Positions 1 through 7,678 of a stretch of DNA of 36,982 bases are shown one piece after another (position 1 is the stretch's first letter; the number at the start of each line of letters is the position of its first letter). The notes below the pieces were generated by a model that was given only the letters and a program-made list of their open reading frames with translations, had not been told where the DNA came from and ran no database searches. Position numbers and translations under genes: made by a program. Location of the stretch: positions 1-36,982 of the forward strand of contig NZ_MUKP01000047.1 of NCBI RefSeq assembly GCF_002081715.1, read 5' to 3'. The DNA is from Nocardia donostiensis (GTDB lineage: Bacteria; Actinomycetota; Actinomycetes; Mycobacteriales; Mycobacteriaceae).

Positions 1-261
1 ATCGCCGCCGCGCTCGGTCCCCTGCTGCCCGGCGACTACCGGATTACGCTCACCCCCGAATCGGATCGGGTCGCCATCCCCGCCCCCGAAGGAGCGAAAA
101 CCCTCGCCGAGGCGTTGCGGCGGCTCGACAGCGCCGGTGTGGAGCTGGTCGATATCGCACTGCGGCGGCCGTCGCTCGACGATGTGTTCCTCCAGCTCAC
201 CGGCCATCTGGCCACCGAGGAGCAGGAGGAGCAGTCCGCGGTAGCCGGGGTCGGCTCATGA
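1..261 (+). CDS. ABC transporter ATP-binding protein, C-terminal part only
   Basis: The reading frame is open from the first base and ends at TGA 259-261, leaving 86 residues. The motif RRPSLDDVFLQLTGH is the hallmark C-terminus of Drr-type (daunorubicin-resistance, ABC-2 export) ATPases, in the domain that follows the nucleotide-binding fold. Walker A, signature and Walker B lie outside the window. The stop overlaps the start of the next gene as ATGA, which implies translational coupling with the permeases that follow. It would power the two membrane subunits downstream. The substrate cannot be told from this fragment. The family call is firm; that it is truncated only by the window edge is an inference. 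Confidence 0.85.
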   Translation: MAAALGPLLPGDYRITLTPESDRVAIPAPEGAKTLAEALRRLDSAGVELVDIALRRPSLDDVFLQLTGHLATEEQEEQSAVAGVGS

Positions 262-1076
262 CCGCCGCGACCTGGATGACCTACACCAGGGCCGCGCCGC
301 TGCGCCCGCAACAGTGGTGGGTGCTCACCACCCGGTTGATCATCCCGTCGGTGAAAACCGGCGAGGTGCTGACCTCGGTGCTGGCGCCCGCCACGTTCAC
401 CGCCAGCTTCTATATTCCGCTGAAAACGATCATGACCTTCGCAGGCACCGGTTTCAGCAGCTACGCCCAGTTCATGATGCCGCTGGTCATCCTGCAGGCG
501 GCGGCGTTCACCGCAATCTCGGCCGCGTTCCGGGCCGCATCCGACGCTGTCGCCGGGCTGAATCGGCGCTTCGGTGCCATGCCGATCGGTCCGCTGGTGC
601 CCGCGGCGGCGCGAATGTCCGGCAATGTGTTCCGGCTGCTGATCGCGCTGGCATCCGCGCTGGTCTGCGGTCATGTGATCGGGTTCCGGTTCTACCTCGG
701 TCCCTGGCACACCCTCGGATTCCTCGCGTTCTCCCTGCTCGTCGGAATAGCGTTGACCCTGGGTGCGGATGTGATCGGCACCGTGTCCCGCAGCCCAGAA
801 GCCACCACACAGGCGCTGGTACTGCCGCCGCTGATCTTCGGCATGCTCTCCACCGGGATCGCCCCCGCCCACCAGTTCCCGGAATGGGTGCAGCCGTTCG
901 TGCGCAACCAGCCGGTCTCGCAGTTCGTCATCGCGTTGCGCGCACTCGCGGGCGATGCCTACCCCAACGCGGGTCAGATCAGCTGGTCGTTGCTGGGGCC
1001 GCCGCTGGCCTGGGCGATCGCCGTCCTCGCGCTCTGTGTTCCGCTATCGATCCGGCTCGGCAAGAGGAGGGCATGA
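258..1076 (+). CDS. ABC-2 type transporter permease (DrrB-like), first of two
   Basis: This 272-residue protein has about six hydrophobic segments, the usual layout of an ABC-2 export permease. Near the C-terminus the stretch PEWVQPFVRNQPVSQF matches the conserved loop of the family before the last membrane helix. Its start overlaps the ATPase stop (ATGA) and its own TGA (1074-1076) overlaps the start of the second permease, so ATPase and both permeases form one coupled operon. Such three-gene units export lipids, antibiotics or other hydrophobic compounds in actinomycetes (for example drrABC). Nothing visible here identifies the cargo. Confidence 0.85.
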   Translation: MTAATWMTYTRAAPLRPQQWWVLTTRLIIPSVKTGEVLTSVLAPATFTASFYIPLKTIMTFAGTGFSSYAQFMMPLVILQAAAFTAISAAFRAASDAVAGLNRRFGAMPIGPLVPAAARMSGNVFRLLIALASALVCGHVIGFRFYLGPWHTLGFLAFSLLVGIALTLGADVIGTVSRSPEATTQALVLPPLIFGMLSTGIAPAHQFPEWVQPFVRNQPVSQFVIALRALAGDAYPNAGQISWSLLGPPLAWAIAVLALCVPLSIRLGKRRA

Positions 1077-1891
1077 TGGTGCTCGCGGCCCCGCTCATCG
1101 ACGGCCGGACCGGTACCGAGCGGTCTGTGTCCGGGCTGGCGCGGCATACGCTGATCCAGACTCAGCGGCTGCTGCTGCGCTGGGTCCGTAACCCGGTCAC
1201 CCTGCTGGAAACGCTGATCATCCCGTGGCTGCTGCTGGTGATGCTGGAGACCGTGATCGGCGGACAGATCCGCAGGTTCACCGGCGACGACGCGCTCTAC
1301 GGGTCGGTCCCGATGGTGTGCGTCGTCGGCGCCCTGTCCGGTGCGGTCGCGAGCGGGGTGCTGCTCGGCCGCGAACGCGACGCGGGCCTGCTTGCCCGCT
1401 TCTGGGTACTTCCCGTGCACCGTGCCTCCGGCCTGGCCGCTCGTATCCTCGCGGAGGGCTGCCGGATCCTCGTGGGCACCGTCACCATCGTCGCGATCGG
1501 CTATCTGCTCGGGTTCCGTTTCCACCAGGGCGTACTCGCCGCGCTGGTGTTCCTTGGCGTGCCGGTGCTGTTCGGTCTGGCGTTCGCCACCATCGTCACC
1601 GCCGTCGCCGTGTTCACCGCCAAAGCAACCCTTGTGGAGGGCATCACCATCCTCACCTCGCTGATGATGTTCTTCAGCACCGGCTTCGTGCCGCTGGCCG
1701 CCTACCCGCAGTGGGTCCAGCCTGTGGTGCGCAACCAGCCCCTGTCGGTGGCTGTCGATGCTATGCGCGGTCTCGCCTACGCAGGCCCGGTGGCGTGGCC
1801 GCTCACCCTGACCGTGCTGTGGTCGGCCGGCGCGATCGTGCTGTTCGCCATCCCGGCCGCCATCGGCTATCGCCGCGCAAGTAGGCGATGA
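1073..1891 (+). CDS. ABC-2 type transporter permease (DrrC-like), second of two
   Basis: A 272-residue membrane protein starting at ATG 1073, which overlaps the TGA of the preceding permease. Upstream extension in the same frame is possible on paper but would run through the first permease, so I reject it. It has about six hydrophobic segments and a C-terminal loop PQWVQPVVRNQPLSVAVDAM closely resembling that of its neighbour, so the two permeases are probably paralogues forming a heterodimer. AAGAGGAGGGC just before the start contains a good ribosome binding site. A stem-loop at 1903-1937 follows the stop and probably closes the operon. Confidence 0.85.
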   Translation: MMVLAAPLIDGRTGTERSVSGLARHTLIQTQRLLLRWVRNPVTLLETLIIPWLLLVMLETVIGGQIRRFTGDDALYGSVPMVCVVGALSGAVASGVLLGRERDAGLLARFWVLPVHRASGLAARILAEGCRILVGTVTIVAIGYLLGFRFHQGVLAALVFLGVPVLFGLAFATIVTAVAVFTAKATLVEGITILTSLMMFFSTGFVPLAAYPQWVQPVVRNQPLSVAVDAMRGLAYAGPVAWPLTLTVLWSAGAIVLFAIPAAIGYRRASRR

Positions 1892-1902
1892 GACTGTCCC
1901 GG

Positions 1903-1937
1903 ATACCGCCGGGCCACTAGAACGGACCCGGCGGTAT
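1903..1937 (+). terminator. Stem-loop after the ABC transporter operon
   Basis: ATACCGCCGGG (1903-1913) pairs perfectly with CCCGGCGGTAT (1927-1937) around a 13-base loop. No T tract follows, as is common for actinobacterial terminators. It sits 11 bases after the second permease stop and 11 bases before the next start codon, so it could also affect translation of the small downstream gene. Confidence 0.55.
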
Positions 1938-1948
1938 GGTCCTGCGAT

Positions 1949-2251
1949 ATGCCCGACAACAACAATCGCCTGTCACTGGAAGCGGCCATTCCGGTCGGCA
2001 TGTGTTTCGGCGTTGCCCTCGGCAGCGCCCTCGGCCTCACCGTTTTCGACAACCTCGCGATCGGTATCGGTTCCGGTATGGGGATCGGGATGGCCATGGG
2101 CATCGCCTACTCCCAGTTCGGGAACACCTCTGGCAGTGATGCGGAGCCCGGCGAGGACGAGAACTCGACCGGAGCAGACACCGCCGAAAGCGACCACGGT
2201 GGAGAACGCGGGGACTCCGGCGACGCCGACGAGCAGCGCTCCGGCGATTGA
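1949..2251 (+). CDS. Small glycine-zipper membrane protein, function unknown
   Basis: The predicted protein has 100 residues. Residues 11-56 hold two hydrophobic stretches with closely spaced glycines (motif GSGMGIGMAMGIAY), which resembles a glycine-zipper membrane hairpin. The C-terminal 40 residues are strongly acidic and hydrophilic (Asp, Glu, Ser, Gly), so a small membrane protein with an exposed acidic tail is likely. The Shine-Dalgarno is weak and a terminator-like stem lies just upstream, so translation may be poor or the start uncertain. I do not recognise a named family. Codon use is GC-rich in third positions like the neighbours, which supports a real gene. Confidence 0.55.
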   Translation: MPDNNNRLSLEAAIPVGMCFGVALGSALGLTVFDNLAIGIGSGMGIGMAMGIAYSQFGNTSGSDAEPGEDENSTGADTAESDHGGERGDSGDADEQRSGD

Positions 2252-2585
2252 CGTCACGCACTGCTCGCCGACGAGGTTCTTCGGCACCCGTCCGCGTCGA
2301 TGCGACCGGAATCGGTACTGCCCCACGGCGCCGACCCCGTAGCCCTTTCGGCAATCGTTCAGCTACGACCCCGTAAGACCGCCCAACCCCGGCGGGCCAA
2401 GCCACGGCCGAGTAACGCACAATGGACCCGCGAGCGGCGGATTCCGGAACACCCGACATCGGTGCCGAATACCGCCCCGACACAAAATCTTGTGTTGCAC
2501 AGGACATCTACCCACAAGGGGTAGTGTCTAAGATCCTATATGTAGGCGTTCGGTGACGACAGCGCTGGAGAGGTGTGGAAGCAGC
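2252..2585 (+). other. Intergenic region upstream of nrdF
   Basis: These 334 bases separate the small membrane protein from nrdF. The first 225 bases show no convincing ORF or structure. The last 110 hold the two NrdR-box-like sites, an AT-rich CTATAT (2536-2541) that could serve as a -10, and a short leader with GGAGAGG and GGAAG before ATG 2586. Confidence 0.5.
2480..2527 (+). promoter_or_regulatory. Pair of NrdR-box-like sites upstream of nrdF
   Basis: Box 1 is ACACAAAATCTTGTGT (2480-2495), a near-palindrome fitting the NrdR consensus (ACACwAtATaTwGTGT). Box 2 is CCACAAGGGGTAGTGT (2512-2527) and matches about 11 of 16 positions, all in the outer halves. The starts are 32 bp apart, three helical turns, which is the geometry known for NrdR, the ATP/dATP-sensing ribonucleotide reductase repressor. 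Box 2 lies just upstream of the -10-like CTATAT, so binding would block RNA polymerase. The motif reading is direct; regulation by NrdR is inferred, as nrdR itself is not in the window. Confidence 0.75.
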
Positions 2586-3548
2586 ATGAAACTGATCGAT
2601 CGGGTGTCGGCCATCAACTGGAATCGGGTGCCCGACGAGAAGGACGCCGAGGTCTGGGACCGGTTGACCGGCAACTTCTGGTTGCCGGAGAAGGTGCCGG
2701 TGTCCAATGACATCCCCTCGTGGAACACTCTCACCGCCGACGAGAAACAGCTGACCATGCGGGTGTTCACCGGTCTGACCCTGCTCGACACCATTCAGGG
2801 CACCGTCGGCGCGGTCAGCCTCATTCCCGACGCGCTCACCCCGCATGAAGAAGCGGTGCTCACCAATATCGCGTTCATGGAATCGGTGCACGCCAAGAGC
2901 TACAGTTCCATCTTCTCCACGCTGTGCTCCACTCGGGAGATCGACGATGCGTTTCGCTGGTCGGAGGAAAACCGCAACCTGCAGCGCAAAGCCGAGATCG
3001 TGCTCGACTACTACCGTGGCGACGAACCGCTCAAACGCAAGGTGGCCTCCACCCTGTTGGAGAGCTTCCTGTTCTACTCCGGCTTCTACCTGCCGATGCA
3101 CTGGTCCTCACGCGCCAAGCTGACCAACACCGCCGATATGATCCGCCTGATCATCCGCGACGAGGCCGTGCACGGCTACTACATCGGCTACAAGTACCAG
3201 AAGGGCCTCGAGCAGGTCACCCAGGCCGAACGCGACGACCTCAAGAACTACACCTTCGAGCTGCTGCTCGAGCTCTACGACAACGAGGTCGACTACACCC
3301 AGGATCTCTACGACGAGGTCGGTCTCACCGAAGACGTCAAGAAGTTCCTGCGCTACAACGCCAACAAGGCCCTGATGAACCTCGGCTACGAGGGCCTGTT
3401 CCCCAAGGACGAAACCGAAGTCAACCCCGCCATCCTCTCGGCCCTGTCCCCCAACGCCGATGAAAACCACGACTTCTTCTCCGGCTCCGGCTCCAGCTAC
3501 GTCATCGGCAAAGCGGTCAACACCGAGGACGAGGACTGGGAGTTCTGA
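2586..3548 (+). CDS. nrdF: Ribonucleoside-diphosphate reductase class Ib, beta subunit
   Basis: A 320-residue R2 protein that holds the dimetal/tyrosyl-radical cofactor and supplies the radical to NrdE for making deoxyribonucleotides. Metal-ligand helices are visible as FMESVHAKSY (ExxH, followed by the radical Tyr) and IRDEAVHGYYIGYK (second ExxH). The acidic C-terminus EDEDWEF is the tail that docks on NrdE. I use ATG 2586, preceded by GGAAG; an in-frame GTG at 2553 would add 11 residues the family lacks. Length matches mycobacterial NrdF2. It stands apart from nrdHIE, as in Mycobacterium, but carries matching NrdR-box-like sites. A terminator follows directly. Confidence 0.97.
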   Translation: MKLIDRVSAINWNRVPDEKDAEVWDRLTGNFWLPEKVPVSNDIPSWNTLTADEKQLTMRVFTGLTLLDTIQGTVGAVSLIPDALTPHEEAVLTNIAFMESVHAKSYSSIFSTLCSTREIDDAFRWSEENRNLQRKAEIVLDYYRGDEPLKRKVASTLLESFLFYSGFYLPMHWSSRAKLTNTADMIRLIIRDEAVHGYYIGYKYQKGLEQVTQAERDDLKNYTFELLLELYDNEVDYTQDLYDEVGLTEDVKKFLRYNANKALMNLGYEGLFPKDETEVNPAILSALSPNADENHDFFSGSGSSYVIGKAVNTEDEDWEF

Positions 3549-3558
3549 GACAACACCA

Positions 3559-3604
3559 CTGAGCCCGGCACGCGGATTCGGCTCCGCTGCCGGGCTCAGG
3601 TTTT
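3559..3604 (+). terminator. Intrinsic terminator after nrdF
   Basis: CTGAGCCCGGCA (3559-3570) pairs with TGCCGGGCTCAG (3588-3599). An inner GCGGA/TCCGC stem lies across the TTCGGC loop, and GTTTTGT follows. It is a classic hairpin with a T run for plus-strand nrdF. It lies in the convergent gap before the mgtE stop, so it may also limit read-through from mgtE. Confidence 0.8.
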
Positions 3605-3610
3605 GTCTGC

Positions 3611-4993
3611 TCAGATACCGAGGACCAGTTTCGCGGTTGTGAAGTAGATGATCAGGCCGGTGGCGTCGACCAAGGTGGTGACCATGGGGGCCGAGACCAC
3701 GGCCGGGTCGATGCGCAGGCGCTTGGCGAGCAGGGGCATGGTGCCGCCGATGGTGGCGGCCCAGGCGCAGATCAGGATCAGTGTCACGCCGACAACCATC
3801 GCGATACGGGGACCGACGAACAGACCGCCGATGATCACGCCCACCACCGCGAGCATGGCGCCGAGGACGAGACCGACCCGGCATTCCCGCCAGATCACCT
3901 TGAACAGGTCGCCGCCGCGCACCTCACCGACCGCGACCGCGCGGACACAGGCGGTGGCCGCCTGCGCGCCCGCGTTACCGCCCGCGCCGATGAGCAGCGG
4001 GATGAACAAGGCCAGCTGGGCGGCCTGTTCCAGAGTGGTTTCGAAATAACCGGTGACGCTGACGGTGAGGGTCGCGGCAACCAGCAACAGCAGCAGCCAC
4101 AGCGCCCGGTAGCGAGCGAGCTGGAATACCCCGGCCGCCATATAGTGACCGGTCCACGGTGCCGAACCGGCCTGTTTGGCGACATCCTCGCTGTCGGCTG
4201 CCTCGATGACTTCGACGGCGTCATCGATGGTGAGCAGGCCGACGAGCCGGTTCTCGCTGTCGACGACCGGCAGGTTGATGTCGTTGGTTTCGCGCATCAG
4301 CCGGGCGGCTTTTTCCGCCGAATCGGTGGCGCGCACGAAGATGGGTTCGGTGACGACGAGGTCGGCGACCATGCTGTCGAGGTCGCTGAGCACCAATTCC
4401 CGCAGTTCCACGATGCCGAGCAGCCTGCGTCCGCAGTCGACCACCGGCAGCGTGTACACGGTTTCGGCCTTGCCGCCCTTGGCACGCACCGCGCGCAGTG
4501 CCTCGGCGACGGTCAGGTTGCTCGGCAACGCGACGACTTCCGGCGTCATATACCGGCCGACCGAGCCCTCCGGGTAGCCGAGCAGCGCGGCGGTCATCCG
4601 CCGTTCGCGAGGGCTCAGCCCAGCAAGCGCCTTCTTCGCCACCTTGGCCGGAGCTTCGCGCAGCATGCGGGCGCGGTCGTCGGGGGCCATGCCCTCGACG
4701 AGTTCACGGAAGCTTTTCTCCCGCAGTCCCTGCAGGATCTGCTGCTGGTCGACGGGTTCGAGTTCCTCGAAAACGGCCAGCGCCAGATCTTTGTCCAGCA
4801 AGCGGAAAGCGACCCCGGCTGCCACGGCGTCCATCCGCGCGAGCTCGTCGGCGATGACATGCGGCGGGTGATTTTCCAGCCACCGTAGGGCGGCGTCGAC
4901 GCGGTGGCGTTCGACGACGTCCTGCAGGGATTCGGACAGCGTCAGCGATTCGGGCTGCGCAGCGCGCGCTTCGATCAGTTCGGTCTGCGTCAT
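3611..4993 (-). CDS. mgtE: Magnesium transporter MgtE
   Basis: This 460-residue protein has the full MgtE layout: a helical N-terminal domain (about 30-140), two CBS domains (about 145-270) and a C-terminal membrane domain with five hydrophobic helices (about 290-460). Diagnostic motifs are GAGGNAGAQAAT in the membrane domain and DPAVVSAPMVTTLVDATG near the end, whose Asp lines the ion path. MgtE is a Mg2+-gated channel in the plasma membrane; the CBS and N-domains close it when cytosolic Mg2+ is high. The start ATG has GAGG seven bases upstream. It lies between nrdF and nrdHIE and has a roughly 500-base upstream region with a small leader ORF (5091-5150). Confidence 0.96.
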   Translation of the reverse strand: MTQTELIEARAAQPESLTLSESLQDVVERHRVDAALRWLENHPPHVIADELARMDAVAAGVAFRLLDKDLALAVFEELEPVDQQQILQGLREKSFRELVEGMAPDDRARMLREAPAKVAKKALAGLSPRERRMTAALLGYPEGSVGRYMTPEVVALPSNLTVAEALRAVRAKGGKAETVYTLPVVDCGRRLLGIVELRELVLSDLDSMVADLVVTEPIFVRATDSAEKAARLMRETNDINLPVVDSENRLVGLLTIDDAVEVIEAADSEDVAKQAGSAPWTGHYMAAGVFQLARYRALWLLLLLVAATLTVSVTGYFETTLEQAAQLALFIPLLIGAGGNAGAQAATACVRAVAVGEVRGGDLFKVIWRECRVGLVLGAMLAVVGVIIGGLFVGPRIAMVVGVTLILICAWAATIGGTMPLLAKRLRIDPAVVSAPMVTTLVDATGLIIYFTTAKLVLGI

Positions 4994-5090
4994 GGGAGGT
5001 CCTCGGCACAGCGTCGGGTAGCGAGTGAAACGACAGGTAAGACGTCACACCGCGGGCGCTCGCCCACACCGCTGTCGCCGAAGAAGCCTG

Positions 5091-5150
5091 CTATCGGGAA
5101 CGCGTGGGGGCGGCGCCGCGCGGCCTTCGACTAGGAGGTTCGCTGCGCAT
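5091..5150 (-). CDS. Candidate mgtE leader peptide (Pro/Arg-rich uORF)
   Basis: A 19-codon ORF reads MRSEPPSRRPRGAAPTRSR and stops at TAG, 97 bases before the mgtE start on the same strand. Its Shine-Dalgarno AAGGAGGTG (5159-5167) is almost a perfect complement of the 16S 3' end and lies 8 bases before ATG, stronger than any other in the window. Four Pro and six Arg residues recall MgtL, the Pro- and Arg-containing leader that senses Mg2+ upstream of Salmonella mgtA, though the sequences are not homologous. AGGAGGT in the ribosome site can pair with ACCTCCT formed by the Pro-Pro codons, so the leader could hide its own ribosome site. The ORF is seen directly; regulation is inferred. Confidence 0.5.
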   Translation of the reverse strand: MRSEPPSRRPRGAAPTRSR

Positions 5151-5390
5151 CGCAACACCACCTCCTTCTCGCTCGCCGCCGCGTTTCCTCGCGCCGGGCC
5201 TGCTCTGGGTCGCGGCACGGATTATGCCGCCGATCGTCATATCAACGCATTAGTGTGCACCATACATCCAAAACTAAAGATTTTCGCATTGGCGACTAGG
5301 TCACACGGCGTTTCGCCCGCCGGGCGTGTCCGCAACCACGCTCACCGAACAGGAACAGGTGCGGTACCAATCCGCGCCATGCCAGGCAGT

Positions 5391-5450
5391 TATATACGTA
5401 TATACGGCCGCGGCGCCGCGGTGTAGGAGACGGGATGACCCACTCCCTAC
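5391..5450 (-). terminator. Palindromes and hairpin downstream of nrdE
   Basis: On the minus strand, after nrdE, comes an imperfect stem (5423-5450, GTAGG-AG against CTCCCTAC with an inner GGG/CCC). It is followed by the perfect palindrome CCGCGGCGCCGCGG (5408-5421) and then the perfect AT palindrome TATATACGTATATA (5391-5404). A GC-rich fold followed by AT-rich sequence could end nrdHIE transcription. The AT palindrome could instead be a protein-binding site for the mgtE promoter. Both readings are inference. Confidence 0.3.
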
Positions 5451-5491
5451 CGCGACGCCGCTGATCCGGATACGACATCGGCTGTGGTCGC

Positions 5492-7678
5492 TTACAGCAT
5501 GCAGCTCACGCAACCTTCGACTTCGGTTCCCTCCAGAGCCATCTGGCGCAACCGGATGTAGTAGAGGGTTTTGATCCCCTTGCGCCAGGCGTAGATCTGT
5601 GCCCTGTTGAGATCGCGGGTGGTGGCGGTGTCTTTGAAGAACAGCGTCAACGACAGGCCCTGGTCCACGTGCTGGGTGGCAGCGGCATAGGTGTCGATGA
5701 TCTTCTCGTAACCGATTTCGTAGGCGTCGGAGTAGTAGTCCAGGTTGTCGTTGGTCATATAGGGCGCCGGGTAGTAGACGCGCCCGATCTTGCCCTCTTT
5801 GCGGATCTCGATCTTCGACGCCACCGGGTGAATGGAGCTGGTGGAGTGGTTGATATAGGAGATCGAGCCGGTCGGCGGCACGGCCTGCAGGTTCTGGTTG
5901 TAGATACCGTATTCCTGGACGGAGGCTTTCAGCTCACGCCAGTCCTGTTGGGTGGGGATGCGCACCCCGGCATCGGCGAACAGCTGACGCACCCGATCGG
6001 TTTTCGGCTCCCACACCTGATCGGTGTACTTGTCGAAGTACTCACCGGAGGCGTACTTCGATTCCGGGAAGCCACCGAAGTAGCTGCCGCGTTCCTTCGC
6101 GAGCAGGTTCGAGGCGCGCAGCGCATGGTAGACGACGGTGTAGAAGTAGATATTGGTGAAGTCGATGCCCTCCTCGGACCCGTAGTGGATCCGCTCCCGC
6201 GCCAGATAGCCGTGCAGGTTCATCTGCCCGAGTCCGATGGCGTGCGAGGAGTTGTTGCCCTGTTCGATCGACGGCACCGAATAGATGTGGGTCTGGTCCG
6301 ACACCGCGGTCAACGCCCGGATCGCCACCTCGATCGTCTGGGCGAAATCCGGTGAGTCCATCGTCTTGGCGATGTTGAGCGAACCGAGGTTGCAGGAGAT
6401 GTCCTTGCCGACCTTCTTGTAGGACAGATCGTCGTTGAACTCCGACGCCGTGGAGACCTGCAGGATCTCCGAGCACAGGTTGGAGTGGGTGATCTTGCCC
6501 GCGATGGGGTTGGCCCGGTTCACCGTGTCCTCGAACATGACGTACGGATAACCGGATTCGAACTGCAATTCGGCGATGGTCTGGAAGAACTCGCGCGCCT
6601 TGATCTTCGACTTGCGGATCCGCTTGTCGTCCACCATCTCGTAGTACTTGTCGCTGACATCGATATCGGCGAACGGTTTGCCGTAGATACGCTCGACGTC
6701 ATACGGCGAGAACAGGTACATGTCCTCGTTCTTCTTCGCCAGCTCGAAGGTGATGTCGGGGATCACCACGCCCAGCGAGAGCGTTTTGATGCGGATCTTC
6801 TCGTCCGCGTTCTCCCGTTTGGTGTCGAGGAACCGATAGATATCGGGGTGGTGCGCGTGCAGGTACACCGCGCCCGCGCCTTGCCGCGCGCCGAGCTGGT
6901 TGGCGTAGGAGAACGAGTCCTCCAGCAGCTTCATGATCGGGATGACACCGGAGGATTGGTTCTCGATCTTCTTGATCGGCGCACCGTGCTCACGGATGTT
7001 GGTGAGCAGCAATGCGACACCGCCGCCGCGTTTGGACAGCTGCAGCGCGGAGTTGATGGAGCGCCCGATGGACTCCATATTGTCTTCGATGCGCAGCAGG
7101 AAACAGGACACGGGCTCGCCGCGCTGCTTCTTACCTGAGTTGAGGAACGTGGGGGTGGCTGGCTGGAAACGGCCGTCGATGATCTCGTCGACGAGCTGAC
7201 TCGCCAGCACCTCGTCACCGGCGGCCAGGGTCAGCGCGACCATACACACGCGGTCTTCGAACCGTTCCAGGTAACGCTTGCCGTCGAAGGTTTTGAGCGT
7301 GTACGAGGTGTAGTACTTGAACGCACCGAGGAAGGTGGGGAACCGGAACTTCTTCGCGTACGCCCGCTGGAACAGTTGCTTGATGAACGCGCGGCTGTAC
7401 CGGTCGAGGACCTCGGACTCGTAGTAGTTCTCTTCGACCAGGTAGTCGAGTTTTTCGTCCAGGTTGTGGAAGAAGACCGTGTTCTGGTTGACGTGCTGTA
7501 GGAAGTACTGGCGCGCGGCCTCGCGGTCCTTGTCGAACTGGATCTCCCCGTCCGGGCCGTACAGGTTCAGCATCGCGTTGAGCGCGTGGTAGTCCAGTAC
7601 CTCGCCGTCGGCCGGTCGCGGGGCCGGCTGCTCTAAGCGAGCCGTTTTTCCGCTCGGCGCTGTCGTTGTTGCTGCCAA
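5492..7678 (-). CDS. nrdE: Ribonucleoside-diphosphate reductase class Ib, alpha subunit
   Basis: The large catalytic subunit, about 728 residues, reduces NDPs to dNDPs. It begins almost directly with the catalytic fold (LDYHALNAMLNL) and lacks the N-terminal ATP cone of class Ia, as expected for NrdE. Active-site cysteines appear in SNLCSEILQVS, the loop PTGSISYI is present, and the tail EGCVSCML provides the CxxC that NrdH re-reduces. The frame stays open upstream into nrdI. I choose TTG 7678, overlapping nrdI by 46 bases, because no ATG/GTG lies between it and the conserved core and the length then fits the family. The start remains uncertain. Confidence 0.95.
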   Translation of the reverse strand: MAATTTAPSGKTARLEQPAPRPADGEVLDYHALNAMLNLYGPDGEIQFDKDREAARQYFLQHVNQNTVFFHNLDEKLDYLVEENYYESEVLDRYSRAFIKQLFQRAYAKKFRFPTFLGAFKYYTSYTLKTFDGKRYLERFEDRVCMVALTLAAGDEVLASQLVDEIIDGRFQPATPTFLNSGKKQRGEPVSCFLLRIEDNMESIGRSINSALQLSKRGGGVALLLTNIREHGAPIKKIENQSSGVIPIMKLLEDSFSYANQLGARQGAGAVYLHAHHPDIYRFLDTKRENADEKIRIKTLSLGVVIPDITFELAKKNEDMYLFSPYDVERIYGKPFADIDVSDKYYEMVDDKRIRKSKIKAREFFQTIAELQFESGYPYVMFEDTVNRANPIAGKITHSNLCSEILQVSTASEFNDDLSYKKVGKDISCNLGSLNIAKTMDSPDFAQTIEVAIRALTAVSDQTHIYSVPSIEQGNNSSHAIGLGQMNLHGYLARERIHYGSEEGIDFTNIYFYTVVYHALRASNLLAKERGSYFGGFPESKYASGEYFDKYTDQVWEPKTDRVRQLFADAGVRIPTQQDWRELKASVQEYGIYNQNLQAVPPTGSISYINHSTSSIHPVASKIEIRKEGKIGRVYYPAPYMTNDNLDYYSDAYEIGYEKIIDTYAAATQHVDQGLSLTLFFKDTATTRDLNRAQIYAWRKGIKTLYYIRLRQMALEGTEVEGCVSCML

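Larger units (their letters stand above)
4994..5491 (-). other. Intergenic region between nrdE end and mgtE start
   Basis: This gap of 498 bases is large for the window. From mgtE upward it holds a 97-base spacer, the 19-codon leader ORF (5091-5150) with its Shine-Dalgarno (5159-5167), a markedly AT-rich stretch at about 5221-5300 that is the best place for the mgtE promoter, two perfect 14-bp palindromes (5391-5404 and 5408-5421) and an imperfect hairpin (5423-5450) below nrdE. I could not find a convincing -35/-10 pair or the conserved core of an M-box (ykoK) magnesium riboswitch. Confidence 0.6.

Noticed and set aside
36..872. Minus-strand frame across the ABC genes
   Set aside because: It is rich in Arg, Gly, His and Gln with no recognisable domain and lies opposite a clear ABC ATPase end and permease; a GC-skew shadow.
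5411..5462. Nine-codon plus-strand ORF (MTHSLPRRR) with an AGGAG upstream
   Set aside because: It is very short, leads to no plus-strand gene and lies in the nrdE terminator region. Kept only as a note.
4994..5491. M-box (ykoK) magnesium riboswitch upstream of mgtE
   Set aside because: I looked for the conserved core of this riboswitch on the minus strand and did not find it; the leader ORF is a better-supported element. An Infernal search with the Rfam M-box model would be decisive.
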